This document shows positions 7,624 to 14,510 of a DNA stretch of 14,999 bases, one piece after another (position 1 is the first letter of the stretch; each line of letters opens with the position of its first letter). The position numbers were made by a program, and so were the translations under genes. A model generated the notes under the pieces. It was not told the DNA's origin, searched no databases, and saw nothing but the letters and a program-made list of their open reading frames with translations. The stretch is taken from NCBI GenBank assembly GCA_937877465.1, contig CALFIT010000318.1, positions 1-14,999 of the forward strand, read 5' to 3'. This stretch comes from an uncultured Bacteroidales bacterium. GTDB lineage: Bacteria > Bacteroidota > Bacteroidia > Bacteroidales > F082.

Positions 7624-7638
7624 GAAAAAACAATTCAT
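7612..7638 (-). CDS. possible 8-codon leader peptide
   Basis: ATG at 7638-7636 opens a frame reading M-N-C-F-F-R-T-G and then TGA at 7614-7612. The last codons and the stop coincide with the 5' half of the terminator stem, so a ribosome halted there would keep the hairpin from forming. The ATG is only a few bases from the predicted transcript start, leaving no Shine-Dalgarno sequence. The arrangement could be chance, since short frames are common. Confidence 0.25.
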   Translation of the reverse strand: MNCFFRTG

Positions 7639-7647
7639 TAACGGTTG

Positions 7648-7655
7648 CAAATGTA
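7648..7655 (-). promoter_or_regulatory. -7 promoter box of the efflux operon
   Basis: TACATTTG on the minus strand matches TAnnTTTG exactly and is the only such match on this strand between the efflux operon and aqpZ. No TTG stands at the expected 19-base distance, which may mean the promoter needs an activator such as the LytTR regulator. Transcription would begin near 7641. Confidence 0.5.
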
Positions 7656-7802
7656 CTTCCTTATTTCGAATGATGGTATTATATTTGAAACGAAACGGAA
7701 AAAACCGCCGTTGAATCACTACATTACCTATCTGATTAAGAAGACATGCATAAGTCTAACATTGAGCGACTTTTCTCTAAAACGAAATTTTTCCGAAAAA
7801 AA

Positions 7803-7832
7803 TTGCACAATAATGATTATTTTGTACATTTG
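7803..7832 (+). promoter_or_regulatory. promoter of aqpZ
   Basis: TTG (7803-7805), a 19-base spacer and TACATTTG (7825-7832) give a full match to the Bacteroidetes promoter. Transcription from about 7839 leaves a leader of about 80 nt, in which TGTCTC (from 7835) can pair weakly with GGGACA (7857-7862). I recognise no riboswitch. Confidence 0.65.
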
Positions 7833-7918
7833 CAGTGTCTCAATAAGGAAACTTTAGGGACATTCTTGAGGAGAGCAAACACTTATTTAATCAATAACTA
7901 ATTTAAAATCAAAGAGTT

Positions 7919-8632
7919 ATGAAAACATGTAACAAGTTCTTCGCCGAATTGCTCGGCACATTCGTCCTCGTTTTGGGCGGTTGCGGCACTGCCATTTTCG
8001 CTGGCAGAGCTGTTGGATTCCTTGGCGTAGCCATCGCCTTCGGCCTCACCGTGGTGGCCATGGCCTACGGCATCGGTCACATCTCCGGCGCTCACCTCAA
8101 CCCCGCCGTCAGCTTCGGCGTGTGGGCCAATGGTCGTATGACGCTGAAAGAGATGCTCGTCTATTGGTGCGCCCAAATCATTGGTGCCATCTGCGCTGCC
8201 GCCATCATTTTTGCCATCGTGAAATGCGGTAACATCGAGCCTGGCAACTTTGCCGCCAACGACTACGGCCAAGACCTCGCCAATTGTGGCCCCAACTACT
8301 GGAACATCAACGCCCTTGGTGCCTTCATCACCGAGTGCGTGCTGACCTTCGTGTTCTTGATGGTCATCCTCGGTGTCACCGACAGCAGCCATGCCAACGG
8401 CAAGTTCGGCGGTTTAGCCATCGGCCTCACCTTGGTGCTCATCCACCTCATCAGCATCCCGCTGACCAACACCTCTGTGAACCCCGCACGTTCCATCTCA
8501 CAAGCCATTTTCGCTGGCGGTTCGGCCCTCAGCCATCTGTGGCTCTTCATCGTGGCTCCGCTCGTCGGCGCTGGTCTCGCCGGCCTGTGCTACAAGTGGT
8601 TGGCCTGCTGCAAAGAGTGCAAGAAAGACTAA
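7919..8632 (+). CDS. aqpZ: aquaporin Z (water channel, MIP family)
   Basis: This 237-residue six-helix inner-membrane protein conducts water. Both half-helix motifs are present, NPA at 61-63 and NPA at 188-190 followed by R191. The aromatic/arginine filter can be read as F41, H176, T185 and R191, the same set as in E. coli AqpZ (F43, H174, T183, R189), so water rather than glycerol selectivity is expected. The segment around LIHLISIPLTNTSVNPARS is nearly the same as in AqpZ. Differences are an enlarged loop C (about 103-128) and a Cys/Lys-rich C-terminal tail (CCKECKKD). It has its own promoter and is followed by a long hairpin. Confidence 0.97.
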   Translation: MKTCNKFFAELLGTFVLVLGGCGTAIFAGRAVGFLGVAIAFGLTVVAMAYGIGHISGAHLNPAVSFGVWANGRMTLKEMLVYWCAQIIGAICAAAIIFAIVKCGNIEPGNFAANDYGQDLANCGPNYWNINALGAFITECVLTFVFLMVILGVTDSSHANGKFGGLAIGLTLVLIHLISIPLTNTSVNPARSISQAIFAGGSALSHLWLFIVAPLVGAGLAGLCYKWLACCKECKKD

Positions 8633-8647
8633 TCAATCTGATTGAGG

Positions 8648-8692
8648 TTCCCCTTTCAGGGAATGGCAAGCCGCCATTCCCCGAAAGGGGAA
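8648..8692. repeat. 20-bp near-perfect hairpin between aqpZ and hemW
   Basis: Bases 8648-8667 pair with 8673-8692 with a single A-C mismatch and a 5-base loop. Each arm is itself a smaller palindrome: TTCCCC-GAAA-GGGGAA at 8677-8692 is perfect, and 8648-8663 is nearly so. It starts 15 bases after the aqpZ stop and ends 17 bases before the hemW ATG. No T-tract follows, so it is not a standard terminator; it could be a repetitive extragenic palindrome or an RNA-stability or translation element. Confidence 0.8.
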
Positions 8693-8709
8693 TCCCTTAT
8701 TAATACAGC

Positions 8710-9954
8710 ATGGCAGGTCTCTACATCCACATCCCCTTCTGCAAGTCGAAATGCGGCTACTGCGGCTTCTATTCGTTGCCTTCGCTGAAACTGAAAGACA
8801 GATTCCTGGAGGCTCTGAAGGCCGAGATTGTGGAACGGAAGGATTACTTAAAGCAAAGGAGCCATTGCGGGCTTGACCCGCAATCTCCCACGCCGAAGGA
8901 TAATCCTGTCACGACTCCCATCAGCACGGTTTACTTCGGCGGCGGCACCCCTTCCCTACTCGCCATTGACAAGATCCGCGACATCTTGCACCTTATTAAT
9001 ATGCACTATCCCGTCGCCGCAAACCCCGAAATCACCCTTGAGGCCAACCCCGACACGCTGTCGCTCGACTATCTTGCCGCCTTGCGCGAAACGGGTGTCA
9101 ACCGACTGAGCATCGGCATCCAGAGCTTTTTCGACGACGACTTGAACTATTTGGGCCGCAAACACAATTCCACCCACGCCCGCCAGTGCCTCGACTGGGC
9201 GCGACAAGCGGGTTTCAGTAACCTCAGCATCGACCTCATCTACGGTCTCCCGACCTCCAATGCCGAACAATGGAACCGCAATCTTCACATCTTCTTCGAG
9301 TACGGCTTGCCGCACCTTTCAGCCTACGCCCTCACCCTCGAGCCTAACTCCATCCTGACCAAACAAATCGAATTGGGAAAGACCTTGCCCGTCAACGAGG
9401 AGGAGGATGCCTTGCGCGACTACGAAATCCTTTGCCGTCGCGCCGCCGAAAACGGGTACCTGCACTATGAGGTTTCCAACTTCTGCCAACGCGGGATGCA
9501 CTCGAAGCACAACGCAAGCTATTGGTTCGGAACGCCTTACGCCGGCTTCGGGCCTTCAGCACACTCCTACGACGGCACTTCGCGGCAATGGAATGTTTCG
9601 AGTGTGGAGAAATACATAGACGCGAGACGCGAGACTGCACGACTGCGAGACCAGAGGGGCCCGTGTCCCGAAGTCCCGTGTCCCGAAGTCCCGTGTCCCG
9701 CGTCAGAAAAAGAAGAACTGACCATTGAGCAACGCTACGACGAATACGTCATGCTGCGCCTGCGCACGCATTGGGGCATCGACCTGAAATGGCTGAAACG
9801 CGAGATGGGCGAACGCTTCGCGACCTATTGCGAACAACACGCCCAGCCTTTGATTGCCCAAGGCCGCCTCTCGCAAACCCGCGAGTTTCTCTACCTCACC
9901 GACCAGCAGATGCTCTTCGCCGACGGCGTGGCAGAGGAATTGTTTTGGGAATAA
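8710..9954 (+). CDS. hemW: HemW-type radical SAM protein (coproporphyrinogen III oxidase-like)
   Basis: This 414-residue cytoplasmic protein belongs to the HemN/HemW radical SAM family. The cluster motif is C11-x3-C15-x2-C18 in CKSKCGYCGFY, and GGGTP at 77-81 helps to bind SAM. HNASYWFGTPYAGFGPSAHS (from 267) and a C-terminal domain (about 335-414) are as in HemW, which is thought to act in heme handling rather than as the true HemN oxidase. It is longer than my recollection of typical HemW proteins (about 370-380 residues), and two stretches look inserted: about 49-69, coded by a palindrome, and about 306-332, coded by tandem repeats. The frame is unbroken and all key residues remain, so it is probably functional. 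Confidence 0.92.
   Translation: MAGLYIHIPFCKSKCGYCGFYSLPSLKLKDRFLEALKAEIVERKDYLKQRSHCGLDPQSPTPKDNPVTTPISTVYFGGGTPSLLAIDKIRDILHLINMHYPVAANPEITLEANPDTLSLDYLAALRETGVNRLSIGIQSFFDDDLNYLGRKHNSTHARQCLDWARQAGFSNLSIDLIYGLPTSNAEQWNRNLHIFFEYGLPHLSAYALTLEPNSILTKQIELGKTLPVNEEEDALRDYEILCRRAAENGYLHYEVSNFCQRGMHSKHNASYWFGTPYAGFGPSAHSYDGTSRQWNVSSVEKYIDARRETARLRDQRGPCPEVPCPEVPCPASEKEELTIEQRYDEYVMLRLRTHWGIDLKWLKREMGERFATYCEQHAQPLIAQGRLSQTREFLYLTDQQMLFADGVAEELFWE
8864..8884. repeat. palindromic element inside hemW
   Basis: ATTGCGGG (8864-8871) and CCCGCAAT (8877-8884) are perfect reverse complements around CTTGA. It is read in frame as residues within SHCGLDPQSP, in a part of the protein where HemW relatives have a short loop. 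This resembles in-gene palindromic insertions such as those known from Rickettsia. Confidence 0.7.
9660..9700 (+). repeat. 15-bp tandem repeat inside hemW
   Basis: CCCGTGTCCCGAAGT occurs twice in full (9660-9674, 9675-9689) and once in part (9690-9700). The unit is five codons long, so the frame is kept, giving PCPEV-PCPEV-PCP. Just upstream (about 9621-9650) lies another degenerate repeat of GACGCGA/GACTGC-like units. Confidence 0.9.
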
Positions 9955-9960
9955 AAGGCC

Positions 9961-10893
9961 TCACAAAAGGGAAATTTCATTCTCATTTAGCCCTGTGGCT
10001 CGGACGATATTCTCTATTGAAACACCCATGTTCTTGAGATTCCGAGCAATTTCAATTTGCTTTGTTTTCTCGCCTTCAGCACGGCCTTCAGCACGACCTT
10101 CAGCACGACCTTCAGCACGACCAATAGCACGACCCTCTTTTTTGCCTTCCGACCATCCTTCAAGATGCGCTGCACTAAACACACTATCTTGATACATCAG
10201 GTTTTCCATGTGACGCTCGTAAGCTTTTCTTTCCTTGGGTTCCATCTGCAAGTACTGCAACTTTTTACGCGCCTCTTGTAATCCAGGTGCTGTCGTGTCT
10301 TCTTTGATATGGGCGTTTTTCAAGTAGTCGAGCCATTCCTCCAACGGGGTCATGGCTACATCATTGAATTCGTTAACGCGAATAAGGAAATACTCTGGGA
10401 AAATCTCTTCTGGAGTCCGCATCCGTATGGCATTTTCATCTTTCGTGGTAATTTTCAACACGTCGTTGGTATGGACACCCTTGAAAACCGTGGAGCCATG
10501 ATATAGATAATCTTTCCCCTCCCCTAAATCGAAATACAGGATGTTGATGGAATACACCTTCTTCACCTTGTCGTATCTCTCTCCTAATTGAATATGCTCC
10601 GTAATCGCCTTGGCTGCACCATAAAGTATTCTTTCGAGATAATACAACTCGTGCGTTTGCTGTATCTCCACAATGACAATCTCATCTTTGCTATTCCGCG
10701 CCTTTACATCGACGCGGTTGAACTTGTCGCGCTCGGTGTCTTGGTTGCTCTCGCTTTCCAAAATCTCAACAATCTTAATAGGCTCGCCTATCAAAACCGT
10801 CATCAGCCCTTCAAGAACAGCAAAATTCGCTTTATCACGCAACATACGCTTGGCCGCCCAATCAAAACGGATATACCTATTGGCTTCATTCAT
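9961..10893 (-). CDS. Rpn-family PD-(D/E)XK nuclease / putative transposase
   Basis: This 310-residue protein belongs to the PDDEXK_2 / Rpn family, nucleases linked to recombination and transposase-like spread. The catalytic core can be seen as D62 (FNRVDVKA) and E76-x-Q78 (VIVEIQQ), where Q replaces the usual K as is common in this family. The C-terminal half is helical and contains four to five GRAE repeats (about 254-273), coded by a 12-bp tandem repeat. The start chosen is ATG 10893, preceded by AAGGAGG with 7-base spacing, an unusually good Shine-Dalgarno sequence for this phylum; an upstream ATG at 10926 lies ahead of the expected family N-terminus. It converges on hemW with 6 bases between the stops. 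Confidence 0.9.
   Translation of the reverse strand: MNEANRYIRFDWAAKRMLRDKANFAVLEGLMTVLIGEPIKIVEILESESNQDTERDKFNRVDVKARNSKDEIVIVEIQQTHELYYLERILYGAAKAITEHIQLGERYDKVKKVYSINILYFDLGEGKDYLYHGSTVFKGVHTNDVLKITTKDENAIRMRTPEEIFPEYFLIRVNEFNDVAMTPLEEWLDYLKNAHIKEDTTAPGLQEARKKLQYLQMEPKERKAYERHMENLMYQDSVFSAAHLEGWSEGKKEGRAIGRAEGRAEGRAEGRAEGEKTKQIEIARNLKNMGVSIENIVRATGLNENEISLL
10074..10133. repeat. 12-bp tandem repeat in the nuclease gene
   Basis: On the plus strand five consecutive 12-mers follow CTTCAGCACGAC, with changes in the first and last copies. On the coding strand they read as repeated Gly-Arg-Ala-Glu. Copy number changes would keep the frame. Confidence 0.9.
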
Positions 10894-10923
10894 GTCTTTT
10901 CCTCCTTCAAAAATGTTCAATCG

Positions 10924-10952
10924 CAAAAATAATCATTTTTCTGAAAACACAA
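10924..10952 (-). promoter_or_regulatory. promoter of the Rpn nuclease gene
   Basis: On the minus strand TTG (10952-10950), an 18-base spacer and TATTTTTG (10931-10924) match the Bacteroidetes promoter. Transcription would start near 10917, about 24 bases before the ATG. Confidence 0.5.
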
Positions 10953-10993
10953 CTATTTTGGCGCATTTTTTCAATACTTGTCATTTTCTTTCC

Positions 10994-11001
10994 TATTTTT
11001 G
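10994..11001 (+). promoter_or_regulatory. -7 promoter box of the C69 dipeptidase gene
   Basis: TATTTTTG fits TAnnTTTG and lies 36 bases before the ATG at 11038. No TTG stands at the usual spacing upstream, so the match is partial. Confidence 0.4.
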
Positions 11002-11037
11002 AACCTCCAAACAAGAAGTCTTTTTAAACGTATAATT

Positions 11038-12642
11038 ATGTTCAAATTCAAAACTTTAGTATTATCCGGTCTTCTGCTCATCGGCCTCGGCGCGATGGCA
11101 CAAGACGAAAACGAGCGCCTCGTTGGCGCCAACTGCACGAGCATCATGGTGGGCAAGAAAGCCTCCACCGACGGCTCCGTCATCACCTCACACACCTGCG
11201 ACGGCCGCTACCGCACCTGGATGCGCTGGGAGCCTGCCGCCGACCACGAGAAAGGCGAGATGTACAAGGTCTACAAAGGCACCATGCATACCGAAGACCC
11301 CTTCGACAACCGTGGCGTCGAATTGGTGGGCGAAATCCCGCAGGTGGCCCACACTTATTCCTACCTCAACACGGCCTATCCCTGCCTCAACGAGAAGCAG
11401 TTGGCCATCGGCGAGACGACCTTCTCAGGCCCCGACACCTTAGTCAACAGCAAAGGCTTGTTCATGATTGAGGAATTGGAGCGCGTGGCCCTGATGCGCT
11501 GCGACAACGCCCGCGACGCCATCCAGCTCATCGGCAGGCTCATCAAGGAATACGGCTACGGCGACGGCGGCGAGTGCATCACCATCGCCGACAAGAACGA
11601 GGTGTGGCAGATGGAAATCCTCGGCGAGGGCCCCGACCAAATCGGCGGCGTGTGGGCGGCCAAGCGCATCCCCGACGACGAGGTTGGCGTCAGCGCCAAC
11701 ATCCCCCGCATCGGCAAATTAGAACGCAAGAGCAAGGACTTCTACTGCTCCGACAACTGCGAGAAGGTGGCCAAGAAATACGGCCTTTGGGACGGCCAAG
11801 GCGACTTCGTCTTCTGGAAGGCCTTCCACTCTTCCTATGGCGGCGGCAAGAACTTCAGCGACCGCGAGTTTTTCATCCTCAGCCAGTTGGCTCCTTCTTT
11901 GAACCTCAACCGCGACATGGCCGAACTGCCTTTCTCGGTGAAACCCGACGAGAACGTCGACGTGCGCAAGGTGATGGAACTCTTCCGCAGCACCTACGAA
12001 GGCACCGACATGGACATGACACGCAACGTGAAGATGGTCAGCAAGAAACGCCTCGACGACGGCTCGGTGGTCGACGACACCATCATCAGCCCCGTGGCCA
12101 ACCCATGGGTGGGCGGTGCCATGATGAACACCATCAACTACTTGGCCCCCGGCACCATCAACTTCCAGCGCACCGTGGCCGTGGCATGGAGCAGCTACCA
12201 CCACATCATCCAATGCCGCAGCTGGGTGCCCGACGAAATCGGCGCCATTTGCTGGATGGCTTGCGACAACCCGGGCCAAAGCCCGCGCATCCCGATCTTC
12301 TCCGGCTCGACCACCGTGCCCGACGGCTTCGACAAATGCGGCCAGCTCCGCTATCGCGACGAGGCTTGGATTTGGCACTACCGCAAAGCCAACAAGCTCG
12401 CCACCGTGCAATGGGGCCGCTGCAAGAAGACCTTAATGGACAACGCCAACCGCTTCGAGCAGAAGGCTTTCGACGAAATCCCCGCCCTCGAAACCAAGGC
12501 GCAAGCCCTGATCGCCGAAGGCAACACCAAGGAAGCCACCCAACTCCTCAACCAATACACCTCCGACTTCGCCGCCTCGACGCGTCAAGCTTGGAAGGAG
12601 ATGGAAAACAAGTTCTGGTATTGGTTCAGCTTCGGGTTCTAA
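11038..12642 (+). CDS. secreted C69-family dipeptidase
   Basis: This 534-residue exported peptidase belongs to the C69 (PepD-like, N-terminal nucleophile) family, which cleaves dipeptides. A signal peptide (1-21, ending GLGAMA before QDE) and a short linker precede C33 in GANCTSIMVGKKASTDGSV, the expected nucleophile that becomes the N-terminus after processing. Further family segments are AIGETTFSGP (about 123-132), the GGECITIAD segment (about 177-185) and the NPWVGGAMM region. The ATG at 11038 is chosen because it directly starts the signal peptide; the frame is open 20 codons further up but without a signal. A strong terminator follows. The role is probably peptide use in the periplasm. 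Confidence 0.93.
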   Translation: MFKFKTLVLSGLLLIGLGAMAQDENERLVGANCTSIMVGKKASTDGSVITSHTCDGRYRTWMRWEPAADHEKGEMYKVYKGTMHTEDPFDNRGVELVGEIPQVAHTYSYLNTAYPCLNEKQLAIGETTFSGPDTLVNSKGLFMIEELERVALMRCDNARDAIQLIGRLIKEYGYGDGGECITIADKNEVWQMEILGEGPDQIGGVWAAKRIPDDEVGVSANIPRIGKLERKSKDFYCSDNCEKVAKKYGLWDGQGDFVFWKAFHSSYGGGKNFSDREFFILSQLAPSLNLNRDMAELPFSVKPDENVDVRKVMELFRSTYEGTDMDMTRNVKMVSKKRLDDGSVVDDTIISPVANPWVGGAMMNTINYLAPGTINFQRTVAVAWSSYHHIIQCRSWVPDEIGAICWMACDNPGQSPRIPIFSGSTTVPDGFDKCGQLRYRDEAWIWHYRKANKLATVQWGRCKKTLMDNANRFEQKAFDEIPALETKAQALIAEGNTKEATQLLNQYTSDFAASTRQAWKEMENKFWYWFSFGF

Positions 12643-12658
12643 GCCGACCCACAGCCAC

Positions 12659-12699
12659 AAAAAGAGAGGGAAGCACGCCGTGCGCTTCCCTCTCTTTTT
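12659..12699. terminator. bidirectional terminator
   Basis: The 16-bp perfect stem AAAAAGAGAGGGAAGC / GCTTCCCTCTCTTTTT carries an A-tract on one side and a T-tract on the other, so it works in both directions. It lies between the converging dipeptidase (stop 12642) and BACON protein (stop 12717) genes. Confidence 0.92.
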
Positions 12700-12716
12700 G
12701 CCTCATCTGCAAAGCA

Positions 12717-14378
12717 TCAATGCTGCTGATTGACCGTGACCGTGACAATCCTTCCCGAAGCGGCCTTCAGGTTGAGGTGTCCCGTGCGGGGATGGAGGGT
12801 CGCCATAGGCTGCACCGTCAATGTAATGTCGGCATTGGCAAAGCCGCTGTCGGGTGTGCAACTCATCCATTCCACGTCGCAAGTCGCAATCCAGCTCTGG
12901 TTTGAGGTCACATGGATGACGACCTCGCCGCCTTCTTCCCTCATCTCCAATTCGGTGATGTCGGTCTCAAGCAGGTCGGGTTTGCCTTCCTGCGCGACGA
13001 CCATCTCGGCCATCACCTCGCCGCCGTGCAAGGCCCTGACGAAGCCATATCGCGGCTCTGCCGACGAGTTTTGGTCGATGATGAGATAGACCGTGGCATC
13101 GCCTTGAGTCATTTGCTCTGGCAGATTCATGATCCATGAAGAAGCCTCCAAAATCCATGTCGTGTTGGAGGTCACGTCAAGCTCGGCACTAATGGCACCC
13201 GTATAGCTTACCGACAAAGTGTCGGGCGAAAGCACGACCCAAAGCGGCTCGTCGCCGGCCTCTTGCGTCACTGTCACGCGCTGTATCAAGTTGCCCGAGA
13301 CCACCCAAAACGCCATGCTGCGTGCCTCGTTGATGGGATTAGGCTCGGCTGTCAGCGTCACCGTGGCGGTGCCATTGCCCGACATCGCCGAAGCCGACAT
13401 CCATTCACAGTCAAGGCCCATCTCCCAGTCCGTGTCGCAACCGACGACAAGTTCTTGCGACCCGCCTTGCTTGCCGAAATTGAACGACAGCGGCGAAACA
13501 TCAAGGAAATGCGGGTCGGGCGAAGGTTCTTGTTTCACCGTCAGCAACGTTTGGAGTCCTGCCGTGGTGGTGAACACTACGATAGCGTTGCGCGGCACAT
13601 AGTGCGGGTTCTCGCCCACGGTCACCGTCACGATGGCATCGCCGTCGGCTTGGGTCTTGTCGAGCGTCACCCAATCCTCGTTGGCCGAAGCCGTCCAAGC
13701 GTCATCGCAGGTCACTTCCACCGTCTTCGACTCGCCTTCGCAAGCTATCTCAAGCGTATTAGGGGTAACCGAAATCGTGGCTGGCTGTGCCACGGTTTGC
13801 AGCACATGCAGGGTTGCGTTCAACTCGCCGTTTCCGACGACCACATCTGCCGTGCGCGAAGCGCCGAAATCGCCCGAAACGGCCAAGACCGTCACGACGA
13901 CGGTAGCCGAGCCTGAGCCTTCCGCCGGCGAGCAGGTCATCCAATCCGGCAATCCCGTCACCGTCCAAGCGACGTTAGCGGCAACCGCAATGTCGAACTC
14001 GCCACCCGCTTCGGTGCATTCGATGGAGGTAGGAGCGATGTTGAGGAAGGTGCCGATGCCCTGTTCCACCGTCAAGACGGCGGTGTTGTCTTTCGTCGAG
14101 GCCTTCACCTCGCCCTTGCGACTTTCCGCAGCGGTGTTGGGCTGCGCCGTCAGCGTCAGCGTGGCATCGCCCGTGCCAGAAACAGGCGAAACGCTAATCC
14201 AGTCGGGCATGGCATCGATGGCCCATTCGCCATTCGACTTGAGGTTGACTTCAACCGTGCCGCCTTGTGCCTCGACTTCAACCGTGGTGTCGGCAAACGA
14301 CACTTCCACTTGTTTTCGGCAGCCCACCAAAGCCAAGGCGACGGCTGCAACGAACATTAAGCATTTAAGTTTTCTCAT
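12717..14378 (-). CDS. lipoprotein made of six tandem BACON domains
   Basis: This 553-residue lipoprotein has an export signal with lipobox LVGC (acylated C20) and then six BACON-type beta-sandwich domains of 80-90 residues with almost no linkers: about 24-107, 111-196, 200-285, 291-374, 379-465 and 469-552. Each repeats the family pattern: an S-x-x-W-x core, a second W-hydrophobic pair, a G-rich turn, a T-hydrophobic strand, an N/A-x-x-x-R-x-G/A turn and a closing V-T-V-x-Q. BACON domains are usually appended to glycosidases or peptidases; here there is no catalytic domain. It is probably exposed at the outer membrane or in the periplasm as a binding or spacer protein. The start is set by the lipobox; an ATG three codons earlier is possible. 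The frame is open to 14498 but lacks a signal there. Confidence 0.9.
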   Translation of the reverse strand: MRKLKCLMFVAAVALALVGCRKQVEVSFADTTVEVEAQGGTVEVNLKSNGEWAIDAMPDWISVSPVSGTGDATLTLTAQPNTAAESRKGEVKASTKDNTAVLTVEQGIGTFLNIAPTSIECTEAGGEFDIAVAANVAWTVTGLPDWMTCSPAEGSGSATVVVTVLAVSGDFGASRTADVVVGNGELNATLHVLQTVAQPATISVTPNTLEIACEGESKTVEVTCDDAWTASANEDWVTLDKTQADGDAIVTVTVGENPHYVPRNAIVVFTTTAGLQTLLTVKQEPSPDPHFLDVSPLSFNFGKQGGSQELVVGCDTDWEMGLDCEWMSASAMSGNGTATVTLTAEPNPINEARSMAFWVVSGNLIQRVTVTQEAGDEPLWVVLSPDTLSVSYTGAISAELDVTSNTTWILEASSWIMNLPEQMTQGDATVYLIIDQNSSAEPRYGFVRALHGGEVMAEMVVAQEGKPDLLETDITELEMREEGGEVVIHVTSNQSWIATCDVEWMSCTPDSGFANADITLTVQPMATLHPRTGHLNLKAASGRIVTVTVNQQH

Positions 14379-14455
14379 ATCAAACATGTTTTGTTGGTTA
14401 CTTTCAACTCTATCAAGATAACGCGACATTCCTGATGTTATTATATCGGAAACAA

Positions 14456-14485
14456 GAAAAAGGTGCGCCGCAACCGACGCACCTT
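14456..14485 (-). terminator. rho-independent terminator of the PpiD-like gene
   Basis: AAGGTGCG (14460-14467) pairs with CGCACCTT (14478-14485). Read on the minus strand a run of T follows. It ends the foldase transcript about 25 bases after its stop and before the BACON gene. Confidence 0.75.
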
Positions 14486-14510
14486 CTGTATTGGCCACGA
14501 CTTGACGACA

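Noticed and set aside
7656..7802. LytTR binding repeats upstream of the efflux operon
   Set aside because: I looked for paired direct repeats of the LytTR type and found none convincing; autoregulation therefore stays an inference.
11574..12905. 443-codon plus-strand frame overlapping the dipeptidase gene
   Set aside because: Out-of-frame shadow rich in Arg, Pro, Gly and His; it also runs through the bidirectional terminator.
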